Assembly: GCA_910585385.1 (NCBI GenBank)
Contig: CAJUDV010000009.1
Location: 1-64,000, forward strand
DNA: 64,000 nt
Reading direction: 5' to 3'
Source of the DNA: an uncultured Oscillibacter sp.
Lineage (GTDB): Bacteria > Bacillota > Clostridia > Oscillospirales > Oscillospiraceae
Shown here: positions 33,458-41,173 of the stretch, piece by piece
Numbering within the stretch: the first letter of the stretch is position 1
Layout: each line of letters starts with the position of its first letter
Program-made: the position numbers and the translations under genes
Notes under the pieces: generated by a model
Database searches by the model: none
What the model was told of the DNA's origin: nothing
What the model saw: the letters and a program-made list of their open reading frames with translations, nothing else

Positions 33458-33503
33458 AAACCCCCGCCCCCTGTTCAGGGGGCGCATATAAGGAGGACAA
33501 CCT

Positions 33504-33773
33504 ATGAACGCCATCGTCACCGTCGTGGGCCAGGACCGGGTGGGCATCATCGCCGCCATCTGCGGCCGCCTGGCGGACCATAACGTCAACATTCTGGACA
33601 TCTCCCAGACCATTTTGCAGGGCTCTTTCACCATGGTCATGGCCGTGGACCTGGCCGCCGCCTCTGCCCCCTTCGGCCAGCTCTCCGACTCCCTGGCGGA
33701 GCTGGGACGCGAGATGGGGCTCTCCATCCGCGTTCAGCGGGAGGAGATCTTCCGGGCCATGCACACCATTTAA
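33504..33773 (+). CDS. ACT-domain protein (UPF0237)
   Basis: An 89-residue single-ACT protein (AIVTVVGQDRVGIIAAICGRLADHNVNILDISQTI) of the UPF0237 family, related to the regulatory part of GcvR. AAGGAGG precedes the ATG. In Firmicutes it is regularly paired with the DUF711/PFL gene that follows here 12 bp later. Probably an amino-acid or formate-metabolism sensor; exact ligand unknown. Confidence 0.9.
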   Translation: MNAIVTVVGQDRVGIIAAICGRLADHNVNILDISQTILQGSFTMVMAVDLAAASAPFGQLSDSLAELGREMGLSIRVQREEIFRAMHTI

Positions 33774-33785
33774 GGAGGAGAGGAC

Positions 33786-35144
33786 ATGCTCAATCAAAAG
33801 GAGATCCTCTCCACCATCGAGATGATCGACCAGCAGCACCTGGACATCCGCACCATCACTATGGGGATCTCCCTGCTCTCCTGCTGCGACCCGGACCCGG
33901 TCCGGGCCTGCGGGAAGGTCTACGAGAAGATCTGCCGCTGCGCCGAGAAGCTGGTTCAGACCGGGCGGGACATCGAGGGGGAGTTCGGCATCCCCATTGT
34001 CAATAAGCGCATCTCCGTCACCCCCATGGCCCTGGTGGCCGGGGCGTCGGAGACGGAGGACTACGTTCCCTTCGCCATGGCCCTGGACCGGGCCGGCAGG
34101 ACCTGCGGCGTGGACTTCATCGGCGGCTACTCCGCCCTGGTGCAAAAGGGCATGACCCGGGCCGACGAAAAGCTGATCCGCTCCATCCCGGAGGCCCTGG
34201 CCCGAACGGAGCTGGTGTGCGCCTCCGTCAACGTGGGCTCCACCCGGGCAGGAATCAACATGGACGCGGTGGCCCTCATGGGGAAGACGGTGAAGGAGGC
34301 CGCCGCCGCCACGGCGGACCGGGACGGCCTGGGCTGCGCCAAGCTGGTGGTGTTCTGCAACGCCGTGGAGGACAACCCCTTCATGGCCGGGGCCTTCCAC
34401 GGCGCGGGGGAGGCGGAGAAGGTCATCAACGTGGGGGTCTCCGGCCCCGGCGTTGTCCACCATGCCCTCCAGGCGGTCAGGGGCAAGCCCTTCGACGTGG
34501 TGGCGGAGACGGTGAAGAAGACCGCCTTCCGCATCACCCGCATGGGCCAGCTGGTGGCCCAGGAGGCCAGCCGCCGGCTGGACACCCCCTTCGGCATCGT
34601 GGACCTGAGCCTGGCCCCCACCCCCGCCGTGGGGGACAGCGTGGCCCGGATTCTGGAGGAGATGGGCCTGGAGACCTGCGGCACCCACGGCACCACGGCG
34701 GCCCTGGCCCTCTTGAACGACGCGGTGAAAAAGGGCGGCGTCATGGCCTCCTCCAGCGTGGGGGGCCTCTCCGGGGCCTTTATCCCCGTCAGCGAGGACG
34801 AGGGCATGATCGCCGCCGCCCGCTCCGGCACGCTGTGCCTGGACAAGCTGGAGGCCATGACCTGCGTGTGCTCCGTGGGGCTGGACATGATCGCCGTCCC
34901 CGGGGACACCCCGGCGGAGACCGTGGCGGCCATCATCGCCGACGAGGCGGCCATCGGCATGGTGAACAACAAGACCACTGCCGTGCGGCTGCTGGTGACG
35001 CCGGGCAAGACGGTGGGGGACACCATTGAGATGGGGGGCCTTTTGGGCAGCGCGCCGGTGATGCCGGTGCACCGGGAGTCCAGCGCGGCGTTCATCGCCC
35101 GGGGCGGACGGATTCCCGCGCCGCTGCACAGCCTGCGGAACTGA
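33786..35144 (+). CDS. PFL-like family protein (UPF0210/DUF711)
   Basis: A 452-residue protein of the UPF0210 family, structurally related to glycyl-radical PFL barrels but without known activity. Conserved stretches include [27 protein letters not shown] and [12 protein letters not shown]. Coupled to the UPF0237 ACT gene upstream (AAGGAGG site), the standard pairing. Length is normal. No glycyl-radical motif is evident. Confidence 0.9.
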   Translation: MLNQKEILSTIEMIDQQHLDIRTITMGISLLSCCDPDPVRACGKVYEKICRCAEKLVQTGRDIEGEFGIPIVNKRISVTPMALVAGASETEDYVPFAMALDRAGRTCGVDFIGGYSALVQKGMTRADEKLIRSIPEALARTELVCASVNVGSTRAGINMDAVALMGKTVKEAAAATADRDGLGCAKLVVFCNAVEDNPFMAGAFHGAGEAEKVINVGVSGPGVVHHALQAVRGKPFDVVAETVKKTAFRITRMGQLVAQEASRRLDTPFGIVDLSLAPTPAVGDSVARILEEMGLETCGTHGTTAALALLNDAVKKGGVMASSSVGGLSGAFIPVSEDEGMIAAARSGTLCLDKLEAMTCVCSVGLDMIAVPGDTPAETVAAIIADEAAIGMVNNKTTAVRLLVTPGKTVGDTIEMGGLLGSAPVMPVHRESSAAFIARGGRIPAPLHSLRN

Positions 35145-35161
35145 GAGAAAATAAAAGTTTA

Positions 35162-35258
35162 GGGCCGCCCTTTTCAAAGGGCGGCGGGGGTGCGGGGGCA
35201 AAGCCCCCCGCGGGTTTGGGCGAAGCCCAAAGCGTCCCGTTTACAGCCGCACCCAGAA
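35162..35258. repeat. Cloverleaf-like palindromic spacer element
   Basis: Stem GCCGCCCTTT/AAAGGGCGGC (35164-35185), then GGGTGCGG pairs with CCGCACCC (35247-35254) around two hairpins, GGGGGC-AAA-GCCCCC and TTTGGGC-GAA-GCCCAAA. Likely terminates the PFL operon and may be a dispersed repeat. Confidence 0.55.
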
Positions 35259-35283
35259 AAAATCTTTTACTCAGAAATGATAG

Positions 35284-35317
35284 AAAGGCCCGGGAGGCAG
35301 CGCCTCCCGGGCTCTTT
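35284..35317. terminator. Bidirectional terminator
   Basis: GCCCGGGAGGC-AGC-GCCTCCCGGGC with A-rich left and T-rich right flanks, between the convergent PFL and DUF4367 genes. Confidence 0.75.
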
Positions 35318-35321
35318 CCCA

Positions 35322-36356
35322 TTACTCCGCAGTCTTTGCGGTTTCCGCGGTCTTTACTGCGATGTGCTCCGCCATAAAAATCAGAACCTCCTGATCAAGA
35401 CAGCCCTCCAGCCGGAAGCTGATCTTCGTCTCCGGGTCCGTCCAGAGGAGTGTGCTGCTGACGGAGCCCCCCAGAGTTGTGGAGGTCTCGCCGTCTCCCG
35501 TCTTCGTCACGACCGTGAGCACCTGGGTCTTCTCCTGCCAGAACTGAGCCTCGGTGCCGTTTACCGTCACCGTCTCCACCGTTCCGGCCTCGCCGGAGCG
35601 CAGGGGCAGGGAGCTGTATGTCCAGGTGAAGCCGCCGGCCCCCTCCACGGACCACTGCTCCTCCACCACCTCCGGCAAAGCGCCGCGGGAGAAGAGACTG
35701 GCCCCGGCGGGCAGGATGGTGAGGGCGTATTCCGGCAGGGAGCTCGTGACCTCCGTCACGCTCCCGGCGATCTTCTCCAGCACGGTTTGATCCAGACTGC
35801 CAGACAGCCAGAAGAGACTGCCCTGTTCGTTCTCCCAGACAAGATCATTGGTCAGATACCCGTGGGAGGGGACGCCCTGATAGAAATCCGCGTCACGGCC
35901 CTGGACCTTGGTCCTGTGGAGGACGCTGCTGCCGCTCACGGCGGCCCCCGCCGCGGCGCCGATGCTCCCAGTGGGCCGGAGATAGCAGGTGAAGGTCAGC
36001 CGGTCCTCTCCGTTTTCATAGATCCAGGAGGCTTTCAGCTCGCCCTTTTGCGGGACCCCGCCGGAAGAGGCACTGCTGAGGGCATAGCCCTCCGGCAGCC
36101 AGGCGGGCCGGAAGGCGGGGGGCTGCTCCCCATCCGGCATCTTGGCGGGGGCGGGGCCGGTGTAGTAGAGGTATCCCTCCAGATACTCTCGCTGCCAGGT
36201 GCGGCCCGGCACGGTCTTGGAGACCTGGGATGCCGTCTTTCCTGTCTCGTCCGCCGCCTTCTTCCCGGCGGGGGCCGCCAGGGCCGTGGCGCAGAGGCTC
36301 AGGGCCAGCGCCGCTGTGGTGAGTCCTGCCAGAATGGATGTCATGGTCTTTTTCAT
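35322..36356 (-). CDS. Secreted DUF4367-type protein, paralogue of the anti-sigma sensor domain
   Basis: A 344-residue protein with a signal peptide (MKKTMTSILAGLTTAALALS ... ALAAPA). The mature part matches the outer half of the next gene's product: YYTGPAPAKMPDGEQPP, SHGYLTNDLVWENEQGSLF, LLWTDPETKISFRL. It lacks the anti-sigma N-terminus and the membrane helix. AAAGGAAG precedes the ATG at 36356. It has its own copy of the ECF-type promoter seen before the sigma gene, so it is probably a target of that sigma. It could compete for, or present, the same signal. Confidence 0.8.
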   Translation of the reverse strand: MKKTMTSILAGLTTAALALSLCATALAAPAGKKAADETGKTASQVSKTVPGRTWQREYLEGYLYYTGPAPAKMPDGEQPPAFRPAWLPEGYALSSASSGGVPQKGELKASWIYENGEDRLTFTCYLRPTGSIGAAAGAAVSGSSVLHRTKVQGRDADFYQGVPSHGYLTNDLVWENEQGSLFWLSGSLDQTVLEKIAGSVTEVTSSLPEYALTILPAGASLFSRGALPEVVEEQWSVEGAGGFTWTYSSLPLRSGEAGTVETVTVNGTEAQFWQEKTQVLTVVTKTGDGETSTTLGGSVSSTLLWTDPETKISFRLEGCLDQEVLIFMAEHIAVKTAETAKTAE

Positions 36357-36406
36357 AGGATTCTTCCTTTCTTTCCGGCGGGGTGTTCCCCGCCTCGTTC
36401 TGACAG

Positions 36407-36435
36407 GTAAACGGAGGGGAGGAAAAAAGTATCCC
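36407..36435 (-). promoter_or_regulatory. ECF-type promoter of the secreted DUF4367 gene
   Basis: GGGATACTTTT (from 36435) and CCGTTTAC (36414-36407). GATAC and CGTTT are 15 bp apart, identical in sequence and spacing to the site before the sigma gene at 38182-38210. Confidence 0.7.
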
Positions 36436-36452
36436 ATGATTTTAAAAATTTT

Positions 36453-37616
36453 TCAGCCCTTATTTTCCGTGATATTCTCCGCGATTTTCAGGAACTCCTC
36501 CTTCTCCAGATAACCCGTGATCCGGAAGGCGATGCCGGTCTCCGGGTCCGTCCAGAGCAGGGCGCTGGTGGGCCGGCCGCTCAGGGCGGTGGTGGTGGAG
36601 TCCTCGCCGCTTCCGATCGAGATTGTCAGCGACTGGGTGGGGATCCCCGTCAGATATTCCGCCGGAATCCCGCGCACCGTCACCGCCTCCGATACGCCCT
36701 CCGCGGCGTCTCTGGGGGCGCTCAGCGGCTGGGAGGCATAGGACCAGTCAAAGCCGCCCCGGTCCGGAATGTCCCAAGCCTCCTGGACATATTCCGGGAA
36801 GGCAACGCAGAGGCCGGACCGCTCCTTTGCCCCCTCCGGCACCCAGCCCAGATGGTAGTCCGGCAGCGCCCCCCGGGCTTCCGCCACGCTCTCGCCGATG
36901 CGCTCCAGGGTGGCCTGATCCAGATCGCCGGACAGGTGGAACAACGTGCCCTGCTCGTTTTCCCACACCAGGTCGTTGATCAGATACCCGTGGGAGGGCT
37001 TTCCCTCATAGAAGTCCGCGTCGTATCCCTGGACCGTGGTCTTGTGCAAGGTGCTGGAGGCGTTTACGGCGGCTCCATGCGCGGCGCCGACTTCCCCGGA
37101 GGGGCGCAGATAGCACTGAAAACGCAGGGTTTCCCGGCCCTTTACATACCTCCAGCTGGCCGCCAGATCGACGCTGTTCTCATAGTCCACTCCGGTCTGG
37201 TCGGCGTCTTCCAGGACCCATCCCTCCGGGACCCAGGTGGGACGCCAGAGAGGGGTCTGTTCCCCCTCCGGGATTTCCGCCGGAGCGGGGCCGGTGTAAT
37301 AGGTGTAGCCCTCAAAGGTCTCCCGGAACCATCTCGTCACCGCCGCCCGCACCGTGGGGCTCACCGCCATCAGCGCCCCCAGGGCCACTGTGCAGGCCAG
37401 CGCCACGCACGCGGCATTCCGGGCCGCCCGCTTCCACATGGGCTGTGCCCGCCGCCTTACCCAGTTCCACGGGTCCGCCAGAAGCCGCATCCGCTCCCGG
37501 CGGTATTTCGGCGAAAAGTCTATCTCCCAGTCCGGCAGCTTCTCCAGCACCGTTTCGTACTGGGCCAGGTTGGCCTCCATCAGACCCCGGCGCAGCATCT
37601 CGTCAAACTGCCGCAT
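36453..37616 (-). CDS. Membrane-anchored DUF4367 protein, probable anti-sigma factor
   Basis: A 387-residue protein: cytoplasmic N-terminus about 1-62 (LRRGLMEANLAQYETVLEKLP), one membrane helix about 65-87, outer DUF4367 domain about 100-385. The ATG lies 14 bp inside the sigma gene's end, so the two are co-translated, the normal arrangement for an ECF sigma and its anti-sigma. The outer domain would sense an envelope signal. The N-terminus lacks the zinc HxxxCxxC motif of ZAS anti-sigmas. Role inferred from context. Confidence 0.75.
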   Translation of the reverse strand: MRQFDEMLRRGLMEANLAQYETVLEKLPDWEIDFSPKYRRERMRLLADPWNWVRRRAQPMWKRAARNAACVALACTVALGALMAVSPTVRAAVTRWFRETFEGYTYYTGPAPAEIPEGEQTPLWRPTWVPEGWVLEDADQTGVDYENSVDLAASWRYVKGRETLRFQCYLRPSGEVGAAHGAAVNASSTLHKTTVQGYDADFYEGKPSHGYLINDLVWENEQGTLFHLSGDLDQATLERIGESVAEARGALPDYHLGWVPEGAKERSGLCVAFPEYVQEAWDIPDRGGFDWSYASQPLSAPRDAAEGVSEAVTVRGIPAEYLTGIPTQSLTISIGSGEDSTTTALSGRPTSALLWTDPETGIAFRITGYLEKEEFLKIAENITENKG

Positions 37617-38136
37617 AGTGGTATCCCTCCTCCTCCAGACGCTCTTTCAGCATGGCCCGCCCCCGCAGCACCCGGCTGGCCACCGTGGACTCGTTCATCT
37701 TGAGCCGCCGGGCGATCTCGCGGTTGCTCTGCTCCTCCACCAGCTTCAGCTCCAGAATCCGCCGGTACCCTTCCGGCAAAGCGCGGATGAGAGAGACCAG
37801 ATAGTTGTACTCGTCCTCGCGGGTCTCCCGGGCCGGGGGGTCCCAGTCCTCCGGAAAGGGCACGGTTTTTCGCTCGGACCGCAGAATGTCCAGGGCGCAG
37901 TTCTTGGCGGCGGTGACCACATACCCCTCGGTCTCGTCCCAGGGCAGGGCGGACACCCGGTCCCAGCGGCGCAGCAGCTGGAGCCAGGTCTGCTGGGCGG
38001 CGTCCTCCGCCCGGGTGGGGTCCCCCAGCACCCGCAGGGCCACCGCGTAGACGGTCTTTTCATATGCCTCGTAGAACCGGGTGAACCGCCGCTGGTCCGC
38101 CCCGGTCTCCAGCATGGCAAGGTAGATGGCAAGCAT
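37603..38136 (-). CDS. ECF-type RNA polymerase sigma factor
   Basis: A 177-residue sigma-70 family protein with region 2 (about 20-90; YEKTVYAVALRVLGDPTRAEDAAQQTWLQLLRRW) and region 4 (about 115-170; LPEGYRRILELKLVEEQSNREIARRL and NESTVASRVLRGRAMLKERL). It would direct polymerase to GGGATAC/CGTTTAC promoters such as the one 46 bp upstream of its own start, giving positive autoregulation. Coupled to the DUF4367 anti-sigma gene downstream. Confidence 0.9.
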   Translation of the reverse strand: MLAIYLAMLETGADQRRFTRFYEAYEKTVYAVALRVLGDPTRAEDAAQQTWLQLLRRWDRVSALPWDETEGYVVTAAKNCALDILRSERKTVPFPEDWDPPARETREDEYNYLVSLIRALPEGYRRILELKLVEEQSNREIARRLKMNESTVASRVLRGRAMLKERLEEEGYHYAAV

Positions 38137-38181
38137 GGAAACTCTCCTCCTCTGTACCGGTGTTTCTGCCGTTTCTGCCCA

Positions 38182-38210
38182 GTAAACGGCGGGGCGGGCA
38201 AAAGTATCCC
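38182..38210 (-). promoter_or_regulatory. ECF-type promoter of the sigma operon
   Basis: GGGATACTTTT (38210-38200) and CCGTTTAC (38189-38182) with 15 bp between GATAC and CGTTT. Same sequence and spacing as at 36407-36435, followed in both cases by a CAGAA block. Confidence 0.7.
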
Positions 38211-38375
38211 GCCATTTGAAAAAATTTTGGAGTATTTTTCATCCCGGCGCGGCGGCCTGGGCGGCGCGGGAGGCCCCGGCGGGGAAAACCGCCGGGCCGT
38301 CCCATTGTTTTGATAAATTGTGACAGAGATCAACAGGTTTCTCTTGAAAAAAATGAAAATTTTCTGTAAACTTAT

Positions 38376-38412
38376 CTGGAGTCTGTTTTAAAACCGGCGG
38401 AATGTCCGGCGG
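38376..38412. repeat. Half copy of the 167-bp palindromic family
   Basis: CTGGAGTCTGTTTTAAAACC then GGCGGAATGTCCGGC matches one end of the family and then diverges. The 38137-38503 gap otherwise holds the ECF promoter and a CCCGGCGG/CCGCCGGG stem near 38275. Confidence 0.6.
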
Positions 38413-38503
38413 GGGGAGCGTTTTTCCGGGCAGGGCGGAGACACGCCGCGCACCCCGGGGCCGGGGGACGGCCGTTCCATCATTTTTTCAGGAGGGACCT
38501 CCT

Positions 38504-40663
38504 ATGAAGCGCACGCGCTGGCTCATGCGATTTCTTGTGACCGCCGCACTGGCGGCGGGCCTTCTGGCCGCGGCCTATTTCCTCACGCCCGGCGTGAGGC
38601 GGCCCTCTCTGGCGGAGGGGAACGTCCTGGTCTGCATGGAGGCGGACGGGAGCCTGGTTCTCTCCTGGCCGGACGCCGGCCCGGGGAGCGTCTACCTGGT
38701 GGAGGTCCGCCATGGCGGCCAGAGCCTGCGGCAGTACACGAAGAGGCCCGTTCTGGCGCTCTCCGGGGTGTCCGCCCCGTTTCGGGTGAGGGTGCAGGCG
38801 GCGGTCTCCGGGAAAAACCTTCTGGGCATGACCCGGGAGCTGACCAGCCTGACCCGTCTGGCCGCGGAGGTGGCCTTTGCCGACCTGGAGACCCCTGCCC
38901 TCACCGGGGAGCCGGAGGAGGGGGCGATGACCTTCTCCTGGGAGGGGGGAAAGAGCCCTGTCTACGCGGTCTGCGTGCTGAGAGACGGCGTGTACCTGCC
39001 GGCGGTCTCCTCCAGCGGGACGGGGACCCACCTGCGCTTTGACGGAAAAGCGGGGCCCGCCATGCCGTCCCACGGCCAGTCCCTGGAGCTGGCCCTGCGG
39101 GCGGGGGCCCCTGGGGCGGGGTACGTTTTATACGGCCCGCCCTCGGCGCCCATCACCGTGGAGCGGGGGGATCTCCTGGGGGAGGAGCTGTCCCTGACCG
39201 TTCAGGAGTCAGAGCCCCGGGTATACGCCCTGGAGTGGACCGAGGCCCGGGGACGTGAATACGAGCTCCGGGAGTGGCGGGACGGCGCCTGGGTGACCCT
39301 GGACCGGCCGGAGCCCGCGGAGAGCTTCCGCTACGAACTGGGCCGCCTGGACTCCGGGTCCAGCCATCGCTACCAGGTGCTCACCAGAGACGGCCGCGGC
39401 CAGGAGCAGGTGGAGGAGGAGGTCTCCTTCCACGCCTCCGTCTCCACGCTGTACTGCACCGTCTGGCCCGTCATCGACCTGGACTTCTGCGAGAGCGCCG
39501 GAGAGAGCTGGTCCCTGGGCCGGGTGCCCGCCGGAACGGCCCTGTGCGTTCTGGAGGAGGAGGGGCAGTGGTTCCGGGTGCGCTACAAGGACCGCTGCGG
39601 CTACGTGGACAGCCGCTACTGCATGATCAACCTCTCCGAGTACGCCGGCGACTACTGCGCCTATGACATCGTCAACAGCTACGCGTCTCTTTTCAAGGTC
39701 CACGAAAGCCCCATCGCCTCCATCACGGGCCAGGTGATCCCGGGGTTTGAGCGTGTGCTGGCGGAGGAGGGCGGTTTTTTGGTGCCCTGCCTGTACCCCT
39801 GCGCGCGAAAGGTGCTCTCCGCCGCCCAGGCTGCCCTGGAGGACGGCTACCGCCTGAGGATCTACGAGGCCTTCCGTCCCAACGAGGCCACCCGCTGCCT
39901 CTACGACACCGTGGCGGCGAAGCTGAGGGACCCGGCCCTGGTGTACGACGGGGCGGAGAACGCGGTGGACCCGGTCACCAGCTGGCAGGTGGATCTGGCC
40001 ACCGGCTTCCTGGTGGACCCGGAGACGGGGGAGCAGGCGGACCCGGCGGAGCTGCCGGAGGAGGAGCCGGGGGACGCCGAGGAGAACGCCGGAGAGGAGG
40101 ACGGACCCGCGCAGCCCCGGGAGGAGACCGGAGAGGACGCGCCGGAGGCGGAGGAGCCGCCGGCGGAGGATGGGGAGGAGACCCCGGACTATCCCACCTA
40201 CGGCGCTGTCATGACGGACGGCGGCCGCTTCCGGCTGGGCAGCTTTCTGGCGGCGGTGACCTCGCCCCACAACCGGGGCATCGCGGTGGACGTGACGCTG
40301 GAGACGGCGGACGTCTCCCAGGAGCTGGAGATGCAGAGCGCCATCTATGACCTGAGCTGGCACTCCGCCGCCGACCGGAACAACGGCAGCGCCGAGCTGC
40401 TGGCCAAGTACATGACCGGCGCGGGCATGGAGGGGCATAGCGCCGAGTGGTGGCACTTCCAGGACGACGAGACCCGGGAGGCCATCGGTCTTACCGGCTA
40501 CCTCTACAAGGGCGTGGATGCCGGCGGCTGGAACAGGGACGACCGGGGCTGGAGGTACCGGGACCCCGGCGGCAGGTACTACCGGGATACCGCCGTCACG
40601 GTGGACGGCAGGAGCTACGCCTTCGACCGGGAGGGCTATACCAGCCAGGCCCCGGCGTTTTAG
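38504..40663 (+). CDS. Multidomain VanX-like D-Ala-D-Ala dipeptidase
   Basis: A 719-residue surface protein: membrane anchor about 8-27, fibronectin-like beta region about 36-300, SH3-like domain about 310-375 (LYCTVWPVIDLDFC, WFRVRYKDRCGYVDS), then an M15D peptidase. The catalytic set is present: FRPNEATR, SPHNRGIAVDVTL (zinc His and Asp) and SAEWWHF (Glu and His). An acidic Glu/Pro-rich linker of about 50 residues interrupts the peptidase before the zinc motif, and the C-terminus ends in a wall-binding-like GWRYRDPGGRYYRD unit. It should cut D-Ala-D-Ala or wall peptides outside the cell. The ATG follows GGAGGG. Confidence 0.8.
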   Translation: MKRTRWLMRFLVTAALAAGLLAAAYFLTPGVRRPSLAEGNVLVCMEADGSLVLSWPDAGPGSVYLVEVRHGGQSLRQYTKRPVLALSGVSAPFRVRVQAAVSGKNLLGMTRELTSLTRLAAEVAFADLETPALTGEPEEGAMTFSWEGGKSPVYAVCVLRDGVYLPAVSSSGTGTHLRFDGKAGPAMPSHGQSLELALRAGAPGAGYVLYGPPSAPITVERGDLLGEELSLTVQESEPRVYALEWTEARGREYELREWRDGAWVTLDRPEPAESFRYELGRLDSGSSHRYQVLTRDGRGQEQVEEEVSFHASVSTLYCTVWPVIDLDFCESAGESWSLGRVPAGTALCVLEEEGQWFRVRYKDRCGYVDSRYCMINLSEYAGDYCAYDIVNSYASLFKVHESPIASITGQVIPGFERVLAEEGGFLVPCLYPCARKVLSAAQAALEDGYRLRIYEAFRPNEATRCLYDTVAAKLRDPALVYDGAENAVDPVTSWQVDLATGFLVDPETGEQADPAELPEEEPGDAEENAGEEDGPAQPREETGEDAPEAEEPPAEDGEETPDYPTYGAVMTDGGRFRLGSFLAAVTSPHNRGIAVDVTLETADVSQELEMQSAIYDLSWHSAADRNNGSAELLAKYMTGAGMEGHSAEWWHFQDDETREAIGLTGYLYKGVDAGGWNRDDRGWRYRDPGGRYYRDTAVTVDGRSYAFDREGYTSQAPAF

Positions 40664-40824
40664 AGCCTGTATTCACAACCGTTGAATACGGTCCGGCCGG
40701 TCTTTTTGCCGTCATACTGCGTCGATTTTTCTTGCCATCCGTCAGGATGCCTGGGGAAAATCCCCTGGTCTGACAGCAAAAATCTGCGGACATCCCGCAT
40801 CCCCCGGTTATGAATACAGGTTCT
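40662..40824. repeat. 163-bp palindromic MITE-like element, second family
   Basis: Ends AGAGCCTGTATTCACAACCG and (inverted) AGAACCTGTATTCATAACCG match at 18 of 20 positions. No open frame. The left end overlaps the TAG stop of the dipeptidase gene. Confidence 0.7.
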
Positions 40825-40848
40825 GAGTCTGCCCGCGTGGACGCGGGG

Positions 40849-40884
40849 ACCGGCGGAGATTTTGCGCTCCGCCGGTCTTTTTTC
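40849..40884 (+). terminator. Terminator downstream of the dipeptidase gene
   Basis: ACCGGCGGAG-ATTTTGCG-CTCCGCCGGT followed by CTTTTTT. Between here and 41173 I see only a possible extended -10 box (TGGTATCAT near 40950) and a GGCGGGAG/CTCCCGCC stem. Confidence 0.85.
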
Positions 40885-41173
40885 GCCCTTATGGGAAAAG
40901 ATATGGGAAAAATCCAAAGAGGGGCTATCCAAAGCCGGGGAAATGTGGTATCATATATCAGTTAAAATGCGTTTGCGTATTGGAAAAGGGCTTTGGCTGA
41001 AAAATATGAGAGGGCCCGGACGGCGGATCATTTTTCGGCGCCCCGCGTTCAATGCGCTTGATGAGGCGGGAGCGTCTCCCGCCGCTGGGCGCTCCGCCGG
41101 GTTTCAGACGGGAGCTGATGTTTGAAGGCCGCGTTTGAGGGGGCCTGGTGTATTTTGAAAGGGGGGCGGGACC

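Noticed and set aside
33023..33583. Open frames inside the right inverted-repeat arm
   Set aside because: No ribosome sites, very basic composition, and they run across repeat sequence and into the ACT gene out of frame.
33264..35201. Minus-strand open frame of 645 codons opposite the ACT/PFL genes
   Set aside because: It is Gly/His-rich, lacks a ribosome site or domain, and mirrors the strong PFL gene; a typical high-GC antisense shadow.
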